A DNA stretch of 64,000 nucleotides from Olsenella sp. An285 (GTDB lineage: Bacteria; Actinomycetota; Coriobacteriia; Coriobacteriales; Atopobiaceae). Below, piece by piece: positions 53,665 through 62,657 of the stretch. The stretch covers positions 26,381 to 90,380 of the forward strand of contig NZ_NFIZ01000011.1 of assembly GCF_002159625.1 (NCBI RefSeq). Direction: 5' to 3'. Both the position numbers and the translations under genes were made by a program. Position 1 is the stretch's first letter; every line of letters begins with the position of its first letter. The notes under the pieces were generated by a model, which saw only the letters and a list, made by a program, of their open reading frames with translations, had not been told where the DNA came from and did no database searches.

Positions 53665-54555
53665 TCATGCGCAGGTGCGCACCCCCGCGTTCTTCTCGCC
53701 CGCGAGCATTTCGCCCGTGACCTGGACCACGCCCGTGGCGCCCTCGATGTCGCGGATGATCTCGCCCGCGGCGGGCAGCGTGATGCGACTGCCGGCGAGC
53801 GGGTTCTTGACGCTGTCCACCGGCGTCGTGATGCTTGCCTGGACGTGGCTGCGCTCGAAGGCGAGATCGCAGCCGACCATCTGGCAGTTCACGAGGCGCA
53901 GGTCCCTGCAGTAGCAGAGCGGCTGCGTCCCCTGGATGAGGCAGTTCTCGAAGGTGAGGCCCTCGCTGTACCAGCCAAGGTACTCGCCGCGCACGATCGA
54001 GTTGCGCACGACGACGTTCTTCGCATGCCAGAAGGCGTCCTTGGTGTCGAGCTCACTGTCCTCGATCACGGCATCCTCGACGTACTGGAACGAGTACTTG
54101 CCCCTGAAGCGCACGTCGCGCAGGGCGAGGTCGGTCGCTCGCATCAGGAAGTACTCGCTCTCGGCCGTGCACGACTCCATCTGGATGCCGCGCGTCGACC
54201 AGCCGAACTCCGGGGACACGACGTCGCAGCCGCCCATCCGCACGTCCGCACACTCGCGCAGCGCCTTGATGCCGTGCAGGCGACTGTCCTCGATGGTCAC
54301 GTCTTCGCTGTACCAGAGCGCCGCGCGGCAGAGCTCGGTCATCTCGACGTCTCGCAGCACGAGCCCGCGGTCGTGCCAGAACGGATAGCGGAGGTTCATG
54401 TATGAGCCCTCCACGATGACGCGCTCGCACTCCTTGAAGGCGCTCTCGCCGTCGGCCGGCCCGTCGAAGCGGCAGTTGCGCACGGTCACGTCTCGCGCGC
54501 CGTACAGGGCGCGCTCCTCGTCAAAGGTCCGGTTCTCGATGATCTTCTCGCTCAT
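53665..54555 (-). CDS. DUF3737 right-handed beta-helix protein
   Basis: About 296 residues made of repeated short beta-strand units (DVTVRNCRFDGP, VIVEGSYMNLRYPFWHDRGLVLRDVEM, VTIEDSRLHGIKALR, ALRDVRFRGKYSFQYVEDAVIEDSEL, pieces each under 30 residues in the protein) as in DUF3737 / pectate-lyase-like helices. Family members are found in gut anaerobes and their function is unknown; no catalytic residues can be named. The C-terminus LAGEKNAGVRTCA carries one of the 9-mers in an unconserved tail. The start MSEKIIENRTF has AGAGGAT upstream. Confidence 0.85.
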   Translation of the reverse strand: MSEKIIENRTFDEERALYGARDVTVRNCRFDGPADGESAFKECERVIVEGSYMNLRYPFWHDRGLVLRDVEMTELCRAALWYSEDVTIEDSRLHGIKALRECADVRMGGCDVVSPEFGWSTRGIQMESCTAESEYFLMRATDLALRDVRFRGKYSFQYVEDAVIEDSELDTKDAFWHAKNVVVRNSIVRGEYLGWYSEGLTFENCLIQGTQPLCYCRDLRLVNCQMVGCDLAFERSHVQASITTPVDSVKNPLAGSRITLPAAGEIIRDIEGATGVVQVTGEMLAGEKNAGVRTCA

Positions 54556-54689
54556 GGCATCCTCTCTGCGCGGGCAGAGGCCCGCCTCGCTTTGAGGAAA
54601 GCATATCACTTGATTGAGTTATTGGTGACATTTCGTCAACAATTCCAGAATCGGGCACACAAACTATGGAGTTGCCGCCAATCGGGCGT

Positions 54690-55250
54690 CTATGCGCGGA
54701 GCACGGCCTCCAGCTCTGCGACGGTCACGAGCTCGGAGCCGTAGCACTTCTCGCAGTGCTCGAGCGCACCCTCCTGCGTGCCGCAGAGGAAGGTCATCGT
54801 GGCGTCGGTCACCACCACGGAGGCGTAGCCGTTGAAGTAGGCGTCGGCCAGCGTGTGCAGCACGCAGATGTTGGTGTCCGCCCCCACGGCGATGACGGTC
54901 GTGACGCCCAGCTCGCGCAGGGTGAGGTCGAGGTCGGTCTGGAAGAAGCCGGAGTAGCGGCGCTTGGGGATCGTGATGTCGCCCGCTGCCTGCTCGATCT
55001 CCGGGAAGACGCGCATCTCGCCGGCGATGCCGTGCTCGCCCCAGAGCTCGAGCTCGCGGTCCAGGCCGCGAACGTGCGCGTCGTTGCAGTAGATGACGGG
55101 AATCCCTGCGTCGTGACAAGCCGCCACGGAGCGTGCGACGGCGGCGCGATAGGCGGCGGTGGCGGTATCCGGGTCGTAGAGCGAGTCGGCGCCCACGGCC
55201 TCGATGGCGTCGATGACGAGCAGGGCTGTCGCGTTCCTGTTGATGTCCAT
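54690..55250 (-). CDS. Isochorismatase-family cysteine hydrolase
   Basis: About 186 residues. The triad is Asp in ALLVIDAIEAVG, Lys in PKRRYSGFFQTDL and Cys in GADTNICVLHTLADAY. This is the nicotinamidase/isochorismatase fold. The CHDAGIPVIYCNDAH segment is typical too. A nicotinamidase or carbamoyl hydrolase role is possible; a specific substrate cannot be assigned. It is divergent from a small MGMT-type gene. Confidence 0.88.
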   Translation of the reverse strand: MDINRNATALLVIDAIEAVGADSLYDPDTATAAYRAAVARSVAACHDAGIPVIYCNDAHVRGLDRELELWGEHGIAGEMRVFPEIEQAAGDITIPKRRYSGFFQTDLDLTLRELGVTTVIAVGADTNICVLHTLADAYFNGYASVVVTDATMTFLCGTQEGALEHCEKCYGSELVTVAELEAVLRA

Positions 55251-55322
55251 GGGTCCCCTCTCGGTCGTGCGTCGGGAGATGCGTCGTGCGTGGTAGCCTG
55301 AGCATAGCGGATTGGAGGAGCT

Positions 55323-55637
55323 GTGGAGGAGTCGTTCTTCGAGCGCGCCTGGGACGTCGTTCGTCAGATTCCGGAGGGGCGCGTGGCCAGCTACGGGCAG
55401 GTGGCGCACCTCATGGGGGCGCCTCGGTGCGCGCGTCAGGTGGGCTACGCCATGCACGGAAGCCCCGGGGTCGCCGGCGGGGTGCCGTGCCACCGTGTGG
55501 TCTTCGCTGACGGATCGCTCGCTCCGGGCTTTGCCTTTGGCGGCCCTGGCGAGCAGCGGCGCATGCTCGAGGCCGAGGGCGTGGGCTTTCTCCCCGGCGG
55601 GCGCGTGGACATGAGGAACTTTGCCTGGGAGGTTTAG
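55323..55637 (+). CDS. Short MGMT-family DNA-binding protein
   Basis: About 104 residues, the length of the DNA-binding domain of O6-alkylguanine alkyltransferase without the N-terminal domain. VRQIPEGRVASYGQVAHLMGAP and GGVPCHRVVFADG are clear. The acceptor Cys is present (PCHRV), unlike true alkyltransferase-like proteins, which have Trp there. It could still transfer alkyl groups or flag damage. The start is GTG at 55323, close behind GGAGGAG; spacing is short. Confidence 0.87.
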   Translation: MEESFFERAWDVVRQIPEGRVASYGQVAHLMGAPRCARQVGYAMHGSPGVAGGVPCHRVVFADGSLAPGFAFGGPGEQRRMLEAEGVGFLPGGRVDMRNFAWEV

Positions 55638-55687
55638 GCGGCGAAAGTGGGGTACATAAGCGTCAGCCAACCGAAGGGAGACCAACT

Positions 55688-56161
55688 ATGTCGTACGCCG
55701 TGATCTTAAGTTCAAAGACGGGAAACACCCAGAGGCTCGCCGACCGCGCCCGCGCCGAGCTGGGCGAGAAGAACGAGGTCGCAGACGTCGCGTCCGCGGA
55801 CCTCGTGCTGGTGGGGTCCTGGACCGACAAGGGCGGCATGGACCCCGCGCTGGAGCCCCAGCTCGCCGTGCTCTCCGGCAAGCGCGTCTTCCTCTTTGGG
55901 ACGTGCGGCTTCGGCGGGAGCCAGGCGTACTACGACCGCGTGCTCGACCGCTTTGCGGCGGCACTGCCCCAGGACGCACGGGTGGTCGGCCGCTTCATGT
56001 GCCAGGGGCAGATGCCGCCCGCCGTGCGCGAGCGCTACGTCAAGATGTCCGCCCAGGACCCGGCACGCTTTGAGCCGATGATCGAGAACTTCGACCGCGC
56101 GGTCGGGCACCCAGACGAGAAGGACCTCGAGGCCCTGGCTGCCGCCCTCCGTGCCTGCTGA
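55688..56161 (+). CDS. Flavodoxin-family protein
   Basis: About 157 residues. The FMN phosphate loop SSKTGNTQRLAD is at residue 8, and VGSWTDKGGMD and FGTCGFGGSQAYYD follow, as in the small flavodoxin family of gut anaerobes. The GWxxAK-like C-terminal iron-sulphur parts of larger proteins are absent. Electron partner unknown. ELGEKNEVADVA contains a 9-mer. Its stop is followed by the 27-bp palindrome at 56170. Confidence 0.85.
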   Translation: MSYAVILSSKTGNTQRLADRARAELGEKNEVADVASADLVLVGSWTDKGGMDPALEPQLAVLSGKRVFLFGTCGFGGSQAYYDRVLDRFAAALPQDARVVGRFMCQGQMPPAVRERYVKMSAQDPARFEPMIENFDRAVGHPDEKDLEALAAALRAC

Positions 56162-56169
56162 AAGAGGAC

Positions 56170-56196
56170 GTGCAAAAGTGCCTGTCCCCTTTGCAC
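56170..56196. repeat. GTGCAAA palindrome (REP-like)
   Basis: GTGCAAA (56170-56176) and TTTGCAC (56190-56196) flank AGTGCCTGTCCCC. The GCCTGTCCCC core echoes GGGGACAG of the 6242 palindrome. It lies eight bases after the flavodoxin-like stop and ends two bases before the convergent DUF1667 gene ends. Confidence 0.7.
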
Positions 56197-56198
56197 GG

Positions 56199-56591
56199 TC
56201 ACCGGGTGCGGCTGGTGGCGACGACGTCGACGCCGGTTCCGGCCACGCCGCGGGCAACCACGTCGCCCATCTCCACGGGCGCCCGGGCGGTCACGCCTGC
56301 GAGCGCACGCACCACGTCCAGTACGGATGACTTGGGGACCTCGCGCGCGGTCTTCACCGCAACGCGGGCGCCGTCGCCGGCCCCCAGCACGGGCACCGTG
56401 GTCGTGACCGTGCGCACGGGGGACGTTACCTCGGCGCGCGCGTAGGAGTCACCGCGGGGGCACGCGTTGCCGGACACGGACTCGACCCCGCCTTCCGCTC
56501 CTAGGGCAACGCTGACCCGACACCCCCGCGGGCAGCGGATGCACGTGAGCACGCGCTCGTTCTTCTCGCCCACACTGCTAACGCCCATCAT
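56199..56591 (-). CDS. DUF1667 cysteine protein, module 1
   Basis: About 130 residues. The start carries CIRCPRGCR and then NACPRGD, four conserved Cys that could hold an Fe-S cluster or zinc. DUF1667 genes follow GlpA-like and FAD oxidoreductase genes in many Firmicutes and Coriobacteria, and the same order is repeated at 62651. ATG at 56591 overlaps the upstream gene's stop (ATGA). The first residues MMGVSSVGEKNERVL are unconserved. Confidence 0.88.
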   Translation of the reverse strand: MMGVSSVGEKNERVLTCIRCPRGCRVSVALGAEGGVESVSGNACPRGDSYARAEVTSPVRTVTTTVPVLGAGDGARVAVKTAREVPKSSVLDVVRALAGVTARAPVEMGDVVARGVAGTGVDVVATSRTR

Positions 56592-57853
56592 GCCTCCAGC
56601 CCTATCGTTATGGTGCCGGGGTCGCCCTGGCCGAGAAGGACCTCGCGCCGCAGCGTCACCTGCTCCATCTCCCCCGGCACGAGGATGTCGCGTCGCCGGC
56701 GCGCCACGACCTCGCGACCCGCCCGTGCCACGAGCGACCGCCGCTCGTAGACGTCGTCCACGCGCAGGCGCACGACCAGCTCCTCGGGCATGCACGCGAC
56801 GTCCAGCAGCTGCGGCACCACGTAGCGCACCCCGGTCCCAGGAAGCAGCGGCACGAGCTGCCGCTCCCCGCGCGCGCCGTCCGCCCAGGCGCCGGCACAC
56901 TCCCCCGCACGCTCGGCCTCCTGGGTCACGTAGTCCACGAGGTCATGCACGTGCAGGACGTTCCCGCAGGCAAAGACGCCTGGGACGCTCGTCATGAGGG
57001 AGTCGTCCACCACGGGGCCGCGCGTGGCGGCGGAGAGCTCCGCGCCCGCAGCGCGCGAGAGCTCGTTCTCCGGCAGCAGGCCCACCGAGAGCAGCAGCGT
57101 GTCGCAGGGGTAGAGCACGCCGGACCCCGGGATCGGCAGCCCGGCGTCGTCCACGCGCGAGACCTCGACGGCCTCCACGCGCCGGCGCCCCTCCACGCGC
57201 GTCACCGTGTGCGAGAGCAGGAGCGGGATCCCAAAGTCGTCAAGGCACTGGACCACGTTGCGCTTGAGGCCGCTCGAGTAGGGCATGAGCTCGGCCACGC
57301 ATGACACGTGCGCGCCCTCCAGCGTGAGCCGGCGCGCCATGATGAGCCCGATGTCGCCGGAGCCCAGGATCACGACCTCGCGCCCCGGCAGGAGACCCTC
57401 TCGGTTGACCATCCGCTGGGCGCAGCCGGCGGTGTAGACCCCAGCTGGGCGAAAGCCGGGAATCCCCAGCGCGCCCGCGGGCCGCTCCCGGCAGCCCATG
57501 GCAAGCACCACGGCGCCCGCCCCCGCGGACTCGACGCCGCGCGCGGGGCTCACCCAGGTGACGCGCGGCCCGTCCGAGCCGGATGAGACGTCCAGGACCA
57601 TGCTGTCAAGGAGCACCTCGACGCCGGCCCCGCGCGCCGCGTCCACATAACGCGCCGCGTACTCCGGCCCCGTGAGCTCCTCACCAAAGGTGACAAGCCC
57701 AAAGCCGCTGTGCACGCACTGGTTGAGTATGCCGCCGAGCTCTCGGTCGCGCTCGAGGAGAAGGACGGAGCGCCGGCCTCCCCCACGCGCTGACGTAGCC
57801 GCCGCGAGCCCCGCCGGACCTCCGCCCACCACGATGACGTCATAGCGTCTCAT
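56588..57853 (-). CDS. FAD/NAD oxidoreductase, module 1
   Basis: About 421 residues. FAD site VVVGGGPAGLAAATSARG, a conserved LGGILNQCVHSGFGL with a Cys, NAD site VVILGSGDIGLIMARRL, and the FACGNVLHVHDLVDYV ending of the oxidoreductase half; a C-terminal beta domain of about 90 residues follows. Related to the HcnB/GlpB-like flavoproteins. It likely passes electrons between the GlpA-like subunit and another carrier. ATG overlaps the upstream stop by four bases. Confidence 0.88.
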   Translation of the reverse strand: MRRYDVIVVGGGPAGLAAATSARGGGRRSVLLLERDRELGGILNQCVHSGFGLVTFGEELTGPEYAARYVDAARGAGVEVLLDSMVLDVSSGSDGPRVTWVSPARGVESAGAGAVVLAMGCRERPAGALGIPGFRPAGVYTAGCAQRMVNREGLLPGREVVILGSGDIGLIMARRLTLEGAHVSCVAELMPYSSGLKRNVVQCLDDFGIPLLLSHTVTRVEGRRRVEAVEVSRVDDAGLPIPGSGVLYPCDTLLLSVGLLPENELSRAAGAELSAATRGPVVDDSLMTSVPGVFACGNVLHVHDLVDYVTQEAERAGECAGAWADGARGERQLVPLLPGTGVRYVVPQLLDVACMPEELVVRLRVDDVYERRSLVARAGREVVARRRRDILVPGEMEQVTLRREVLLGQGDPGTITIGLEA

Positions 57854-59352
57854 CGTGCCACCTCCCCCGCGGCCGCGGCCCATGCGTCCTTCACGCGGCC
57901 TGCGGCGAGCTCGCTCCCCGGGCCTGCCAGCGTGACCGTGCGCAGGTCGACCCCCAGCTCGCGCGCGAGGATCTGCGCCACGCGCGGCGAGCAGAACCCG
58001 CCCTGGCAGCGGCCCATGCCGGCCTCCACGCGCCTCTTGACGCCGTCGAGCGAGCGTGCGCCCAGAGGTCGCCGGATGGCGTCCTCAACCTGGCCCTCCG
58101 TCACCGTGCGGCAGCGGCAGACCACGCGCCCATAGGCTGGGCGCTGGGCCACGAGGGCGGACCACTCCTCCGGCCCGAGGCGCGCGACGTCGGGGACGGG
58201 TCCGGGGCGCGGGAGCAGCCCGTCCTTCTCCGCGGGTCCGCCCAGGAGCTCGCAGACGATGCCCGCCACCATGCGACCGATCGCGGGCGCGACCGAGAGC
58301 CCAGGGGACTCGATGGCCGCGCAGTCCACGAAGCCCGGCGCGCCAGGGACCTCGCCTATGACGAAGTCGTGCCCCGGCTGGTGGGCGCGCAGCCCCGCGA
58401 AGGTACGGATGCGCTCGGAGAAGGGCACGCCGCGCACCGTGAGCGCCGCCTTGTGCACGACCTCCGCGAGGCCGTCCGCCGTGGTGTCGACGCCGAGCTT
58501 GTCGTCGATGTCCTCGGCCGTGGGCCCCACGAGCAGGTTGCCGCCGGTGGTGGGCGTGACGAGCACGCCCTTTCCAAGTCGCGTGGGCAGCGCGAAGACC
58601 GTGTGCCGCACGTGAGCGCCCGCGGTGACGTCAAGCACGTGGTACTGGCCGCGGCGCGGCGCTACCTCCAGGCGGTCGTCGGGCGCGCAGACGAGGTTGT
58701 GCAACTCGTCCGCGTGCACGCCCGCGGCGTTGACCACCACGCGGGCGTGCACGGGGCCGGCCGCGGTCGCAAGCTCCCAGAGCCCGTCCGGCACGCGTGT
58801 GACGCCGCTCACGGGCGAGAGGAACCTGAACTCGACGCCGTTCACGGCGGCCGTCTCCGCCAGAGCAAGGGTGAGCTGGAAGGGGTTCACGATCGCGCCG
58901 GTTGGCGCCCAGAGCGCGGCCACGGCGGCTTCGGACACGTTGGGCTCGAGCGCCCGCAGCTCGTCTCGCTCGACGATGCGCAGGTCGGTGACGCCGTTCG
59001 CGCGGCCGCGGGCGAGAAGGGCCTCGAGCCCGTCCCGCTCCGCCTCGTCCGTGCACACCACGAGCGACCCTATGCGCTCGTAGTCCACGGAGAGCTCCTC
59101 GCAGAGCGTCCCCATGAGGTTTGACCCCTCCACGTTGAGGCGTGCCATGAGCGTGCCGGTGGCGGCGTCGAACCCGGCGTGCACGATCGCGGAGTTTGCC
59201 TTGGACGTGCCGCAGCAGACGTCCTCCTCGGCCTCGAGCACGCATGCGCTCATGTGGTATCGCGAGAGCTCGCGCGCGATTGCGCAGCCCGAGACCCCCG
59301 CGCCAACGATGACGACGTCGTAGCAGTTTTCGCCCGCGGCCGCCCGAGTCAT
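57850..59352 (-). CDS. GlpA-like FAD dehydrogenase with BFD domain, module 1
   Basis: About 500 residues. FAD site VVIVGAGVSGCAIARELSRY, a DAO/GlpA barrel, and at the C-terminus a BFD-like [2Fe-2S] domain, CRCRTVTEGQ ... GRCQGGFC. Similar to the anaerobic glycerol-3-phosphate dehydrogenase subunit GlpA and L-2-hydroxyglutarate dehydrogenases; substrate is inferred, not shown. The paralog at 59893 is clearly related but distinct. ATG at 59352 after GGAGAGG. Confidence 0.88.
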   Translation of the reverse strand: MTRAAAGENCYDVVIVGAGVSGCAIARELSRYHMSACVLEAEEDVCCGTSKANSAIVHAGFDAATGTLMARLNVEGSNLMGTLCEELSVDYERIGSLVVCTDEAERDGLEALLARGRANGVTDLRIVERDELRALEPNVSEAAVAALWAPTGAIVNPFQLTLALAETAAVNGVEFRFLSPVSGVTRVPDGLWELATAAGPVHARVVVNAAGVHADELHNLVCAPDDRLEVAPRRGQYHVLDVTAGAHVRHTVFALPTRLGKGVLVTPTTGGNLLVGPTAEDIDDKLGVDTTADGLAEVVHKAALTVRGVPFSERIRTFAGLRAHQPGHDFVIGEVPGAPGFVDCAAIESPGLSVAPAIGRMVAGIVCELLGGPAEKDGLLPRPGPVPDVARLGPEEWSALVAQRPAYGRVVCRCRTVTEGQVEDAIRRPLGARSLDGVKRRVEAGMGRCQGGFCSPRVAQILARELGVDLRTVTLAGPGSELAAGRVKDAWAAAAGEVAR

Positions 59353-59522
59353 GCCTCTCCCCTTTCGCCGTTACGGACATCGTTCCCGCCCGCGGGCGGC
59401 CTCAGACACGCGTGGCGGCAAAAGGTCACGTGGTTTCTGTCCGGGAGCAGTGGACTGCAAGGAGGGAAATTATCTAGGACTATAACTAAATAACCCGGGA
59501 GCACGCTTCGATTTCCGCGCCT

Positions 59523-59650
59523 CATTTGTAGGGTACTTTCTGAGCTTCGGTCGAGGTACACCGAAAATGAGACACTTCGTCTAGCTGGGAAAATTCGACA
59601 ATTCGTTTTCGGTGTATCGGGGGAGCTCCCCAGGAAATACCCTACAAATG
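59523..59650. repeat. Long intergenic dyad, family 5 (CATTTGTAGGGTA)
   Basis: Outer arms CATTTGTAGGGTA (59523-59535) and TACCCTACAAATG (59638-59650), inner arms TACACCGAAAA (59547-59557) and TTTTCGGTGTA (59606-59616). Two pairs of arms in a 128-bp element follow the design of families 1 and 3. Confidence 0.85.
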
Positions 59651-59666
59651 ACAACGCGCGAGACGC

Positions 59667-59786
59667 GCCAGGATAGCCGTGCGGCTTGTAGCGGCTCAGA
59701 CTCTGACAACATCTATATCTCGCCAAATTAGGCTGACGCTGCGCCCGACAGAAGACGGCCGCTGCTTCCCGACAAACTATCCTGGC
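59667..59786. repeat. Second dyad in divergent region
   Basis: GCCAGGATAG (59667-59676) and CTATCCTGGC (59777-59786), 10-bp perfect arms enclosing 100 bases. Total length 120 bp, similar to its neighbour. Confidence 0.65.
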
Positions 59787-59892
59787 ACCTCCGTCAGATG
59801 CAAAAGACTGTCCCGGGTACCAGATACAGCGCATGCCCCGCTACGTAGCATGTGATTCAACGGTTTCCCGGAACACAGGAGGAGGGATTGGC

Positions 59893-61419
59893 ATGGAGAG
59901 GGAGCAGTGGGACGTCGTCGTCATTGGCGCGGGCGTCGTGGGCTCGGCCGTTGCCCGCGAGCTAACCCGCTACCAGCTGCGCGTTGCCGTCCTTGAGAAG
60001 GAGCTGGACGTGGCGTGCGGCAACAGCAGTCGCAACACCGGCATGCTGCATGCGGGCTTCACGTACAAGCCCGGCTCGCTCAAGGCGGAGTGCGCCGTCG
60101 AGGGCAACAGGGAGTTCGACCAGGTGGCCGCCGAGCTTGGGGTGCCCTTCAAGCGCACCGGCAAGCTCGTGGTGGGCTTCACCGAGCACGACCGAGAGAA
60201 CATCCTCAAGTTCAAGGCCATCGGCGAGAAGAACGGCGTCGAGGGCATGCGCATGATCGACAAGGAGGAGATCGAGCGCATCGAGCCGCACGCCGGCGGC
60301 GAGTTCGCCATGTACGTGCCGTCCTCGGGCATCCTCGACCCCATGGCCTATACCATCGCGCTCGCGGACAACGCGGCGCAGAACGGGGCGACCTTCCTCT
60401 TTGACCACCGCGTGACCGGTATCGCGCGCGACGCGGAGAGCGACGCCTACGTCATCTCCACCTCGCAGGGCGAGGTCCGCACCAAGTGGGTCGTCAACTG
60501 CGCCGGCGCCTACGCGAGCGAGGTCTCCGAGATGCTGGGCTACCCCAACTACCCGGTGCGCGGCTTCAAGGGCGAGTACTTCGTGCTGGACAAGAAGGCC
60601 GGCGCCTACCTCAAGACGCCCGTCTACCCCGCACCCAACGACAAGGGCGGCTTCTCCACCCACGCCACGCCCACCGTTGACGGCAACATCCTCGTGGGCC
60701 CGGACTCCTACGTTACGGAGGGCTGGGAGGACTACAAGTGCACCAAGGAGCACCTCGACGGCCTCATCCGCGACGGCTCCAAGATGTTCGAGCAGATGCG
60801 TCGCGAGTTCTTCATCCGCAACTTCGCCGGCATCCGCTGGAAGCGCGTTGACGAGGAGGGCAACGTCCTCGACTTCAAGCTCGAGAGCGACCAGCAGGGC
60901 CACCCCAACACCGTGAACCTCGTGGGCATCGAGTCCCCGGGCGTGACCTGCGCGCTCCCGCTCGCCCGTCGCGCCGTGGCGCTCCTCGTGGCCGTGGAGG
61001 CACCCCAGAAGAACGCGGACTTCGACCCCGTGCGCCCCGCGCCCAAGCGCTTCTACGACATGACGCGCGAGGAGCAGGCCGCAGCCATCGCCGCCGACCC
61101 CGAGTACGGCGAGATCGTCTGCCGCTGCGAGACCGTGACGCGCGCGGAGATCCGCCGCGCCATCCACAACCCCCTGGGCGTTCACACCGTGACCGGCATC
61201 AAGAACCGCACGCGCGCCACGATGGGTCGCTGCCAGGGCGGCTACTGCGAGACCCGCATCACCGAGATGATCGAGCAGGAGCTGGGCGTGAGGCCCGAGG
61301 ACGTGCGCTTCAACCGTGCGGGCTCCTACATGTTCACCGGCCCCGTCAGGGGCGACGCCGCGACCGCCGGCGCCACGAAGGCGCCCGCCGAGGCACCCGA
61401 AGGGAGCGTGAGCGCGTAA
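59893..61419 (+). CDS. GlpA-like FAD dehydrogenase with BFD domain, module 2
   Basis: About 508 residues. FAD site VVIGAGVVGSAVARELTRYQL, GNSSRNTGMLHAGFTYKPGSL, and GRCQGGYCETR with CRCETVT in the C-terminal [2Fe-2S] BFD-like domain. Its N-terminal region is closer to glycerol-3-phosphate/L-2-hydroxyglutarate oxidases than module 1. The ATG at 59893 follows AGGAGGAG. First gene of the rightward module; overlaps the next by one base (TAATG). Confidence 0.89.
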   Translation: MEREQWDVVVIGAGVVGSAVARELTRYQLRVAVLEKELDVACGNSSRNTGMLHAGFTYKPGSLKAECAVEGNREFDQVAAELGVPFKRTGKLVVGFTEHDRENILKFKAIGEKNGVEGMRMIDKEEIERIEPHAGGEFAMYVPSSGILDPMAYTIALADNAAQNGATFLFDHRVTGIARDAESDAYVISTSQGEVRTKWVVNCAGAYASEVSEMLGYPNYPVRGFKGEYFVLDKKAGAYLKTPVYPAPNDKGGFSTHATPTVDGNILVGPDSYVTEGWEDYKCTKEHLDGLIRDGSKMFEQMRREFFIRNFAGIRWKRVDEEGNVLDFKLESDQQGHPNTVNLVGIESPGVTCALPLARRAVALLVAVEAPQKNADFDPVRPAPKRFYDMTREEQAAAIAADPEYGEIVCRCETVTRAEIRRAIHNPLGVHTVTGIKNRTRATMGRCQGGYCETRITEMIEQELGVRPEDVRFNRAGSYMFTGPVRGDAATAGATKAPAEAPEGSVSA

Positions 61420-62657
61420 TGAAGCACGTAGACGCCATAATCGTGGGCGGCGGCCCCGCCGGCCTGGCCGCGGCGATCGAGCTCCGCAAGAAAGGCGTGG
61501 AGGACATACTCGTCCTCGAGCGCGAGAAGCGCCCCGGCGGCATCCTGCGCCAGTGCATCCACGACGGCTTTGGCCTCACCCGCTTTGGCGAGACGCTCTC
61601 CGGTCCCGAGTACGCCGCGCGCTTCGTCCGCGAGGCCGAGGAGCTGGGCATCCCCTGCCTCTGCGACACAACGGTCCTCGAGGTCACGCCGGACCGCCAC
61701 GTCTTTGCCTCCTCCTCCGAGCACGGCATGATGGAGTTCGAGGCGGGCGCCGTCATCCTGGCCATGGGATGCCGCGAGCGCACCCGCGGCGCCATCTCCA
61801 TCCCCGGCACGCGCCCGGCGGGCGTCTACACCGCCGGCGTGGCGCAGTCCTACATCAACCTCAAGAACAAGATGGTCGGCCGCCGCGTGATCATCCTCGG
61901 CTCCGGCGACATCGGCATGATCATGGCGCGCCGCATGACGCTCGAGGGCGCGGAGGTGCTCGGCGTCTTCGAGGTGCAGCCCTACGCGAGCGGCCTTCCC
62001 CGCAACGTGGAGCAGTGCCTGAACGACTACAACATCCCGCTCTCCCTCTCCCACACCGTGACGGACATCCGCGGCACGGACCGCCTGGAGAGCGTCGTGA
62101 TCTCCCAGGTGGACGACCACATGCAGCCCATCCCCGGCACCGAGGTCGAGTACGAGTGCGACACGCTCATCCTCTCCGTGGGCCTCATCCCCGAGAACGA
62201 GCTCACCTGGATGGCGGGCGCCGAGAAGGACCCCGGCACGAGCGGCCCCGCCGTTGACGAGAGCTACCAGACCACGGTCCCCGGCGTCTTCGCGGCCGGC
62301 AACGTCCTTCACGTGCACGACCTCGTCGACTTCGTCTCCCTCGAGGCCGAGGCGCTGGCTGACGGCGCGCCGCGCTTCCTCGCCGAGGGCGGCCTCCCCG
62401 AGTGCCCGCTCGCCGTGCGCGGCAACGAGCTCGTGGGCGGCCTCACGCCGGCCCGCGTGAGCGGCACCTCGGACGTCACGGTGAGCTTCCGCGTGCGCAG
62501 ACCGCTGCGCGACTGCACCGTGGAGGTACGCCAGGGCGACACCGTCATCAGGCGCCGCCGCATGGCCAAGGCCCTCCCCGCGGAGATGGTCCAGATCAAA
62601 ATCGCGGCCGACAAGCTCAACACCACCGACGACCTGGAGGTGACGGTGACATGCTAA
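61419..62657 (+). CDS. FAD/NAD oxidoreductase, module 2
   Basis: About 412 residues. IIVGGGPAGLAAAIELRK, GGILRQCIHDGFGLTRFGE, VIILGSGDIGMIMARRMTLEG, and VFAAGNVLHVHDLVDFVSLEAE align with the module 1 enzyme over the whole length, with a similar C-terminal beta domain. It overlaps the DUF1667 gene by seven bases. Confidence 0.9.
   Translation: MKHVDAIIVGGGPAGLAAAIELRKKGVEDILVLEREKRPGGILRQCIHDGFGLTRFGETLSGPEYAARFVREAEELGIPCLCDTTVLEVTPDRHVFASSSEHGMMEFEAGAVILAMGCRERTRGAISIPGTRPAGVYTAGVAQSYINLKNKMVGRRVIILGSGDIGMIMARRMTLEGAEVLGVFEVQPYASGLPRNVEQCLNDYNIPLSLSHTVTDIRGTDRLESVVISQVDDHMQPIPGTEVEYECDTLILSVGLIPENELTWMAGAEKDPGTSGPAVDESYQTTVPGVFAAGNVLHVHDLVDFVSLEAEALADGAPRFLAEGGLPECPLAVRGNELVGGLTPARVSGTSDVTVSFRVRRPLRDCTVEVRQGDTVIRRRRMAKALPAEMVQIKIAADKLNTTDDLEVTVTC

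Larger units (their letters stand above)
59353..59892. other. 540-bp divergent region between the two modules
   Basis: AT-richer than its surroundings, with stretches TTATCTAGGACTATAACTA near 59470 and ATCTATATCTCG near 59710 that could hold promoters for the two directions; exact boxes are not certain. It contains two long dyads (59523-59650, 59667-59786) and no credible gene. Confidence 0.55.

Noticed and set aside
55323..55637. Alkyltransferase-like (ATL) protein
   Set aside because: True ATLs have Trp in place of the acceptor Cys; here it is PCHRV.
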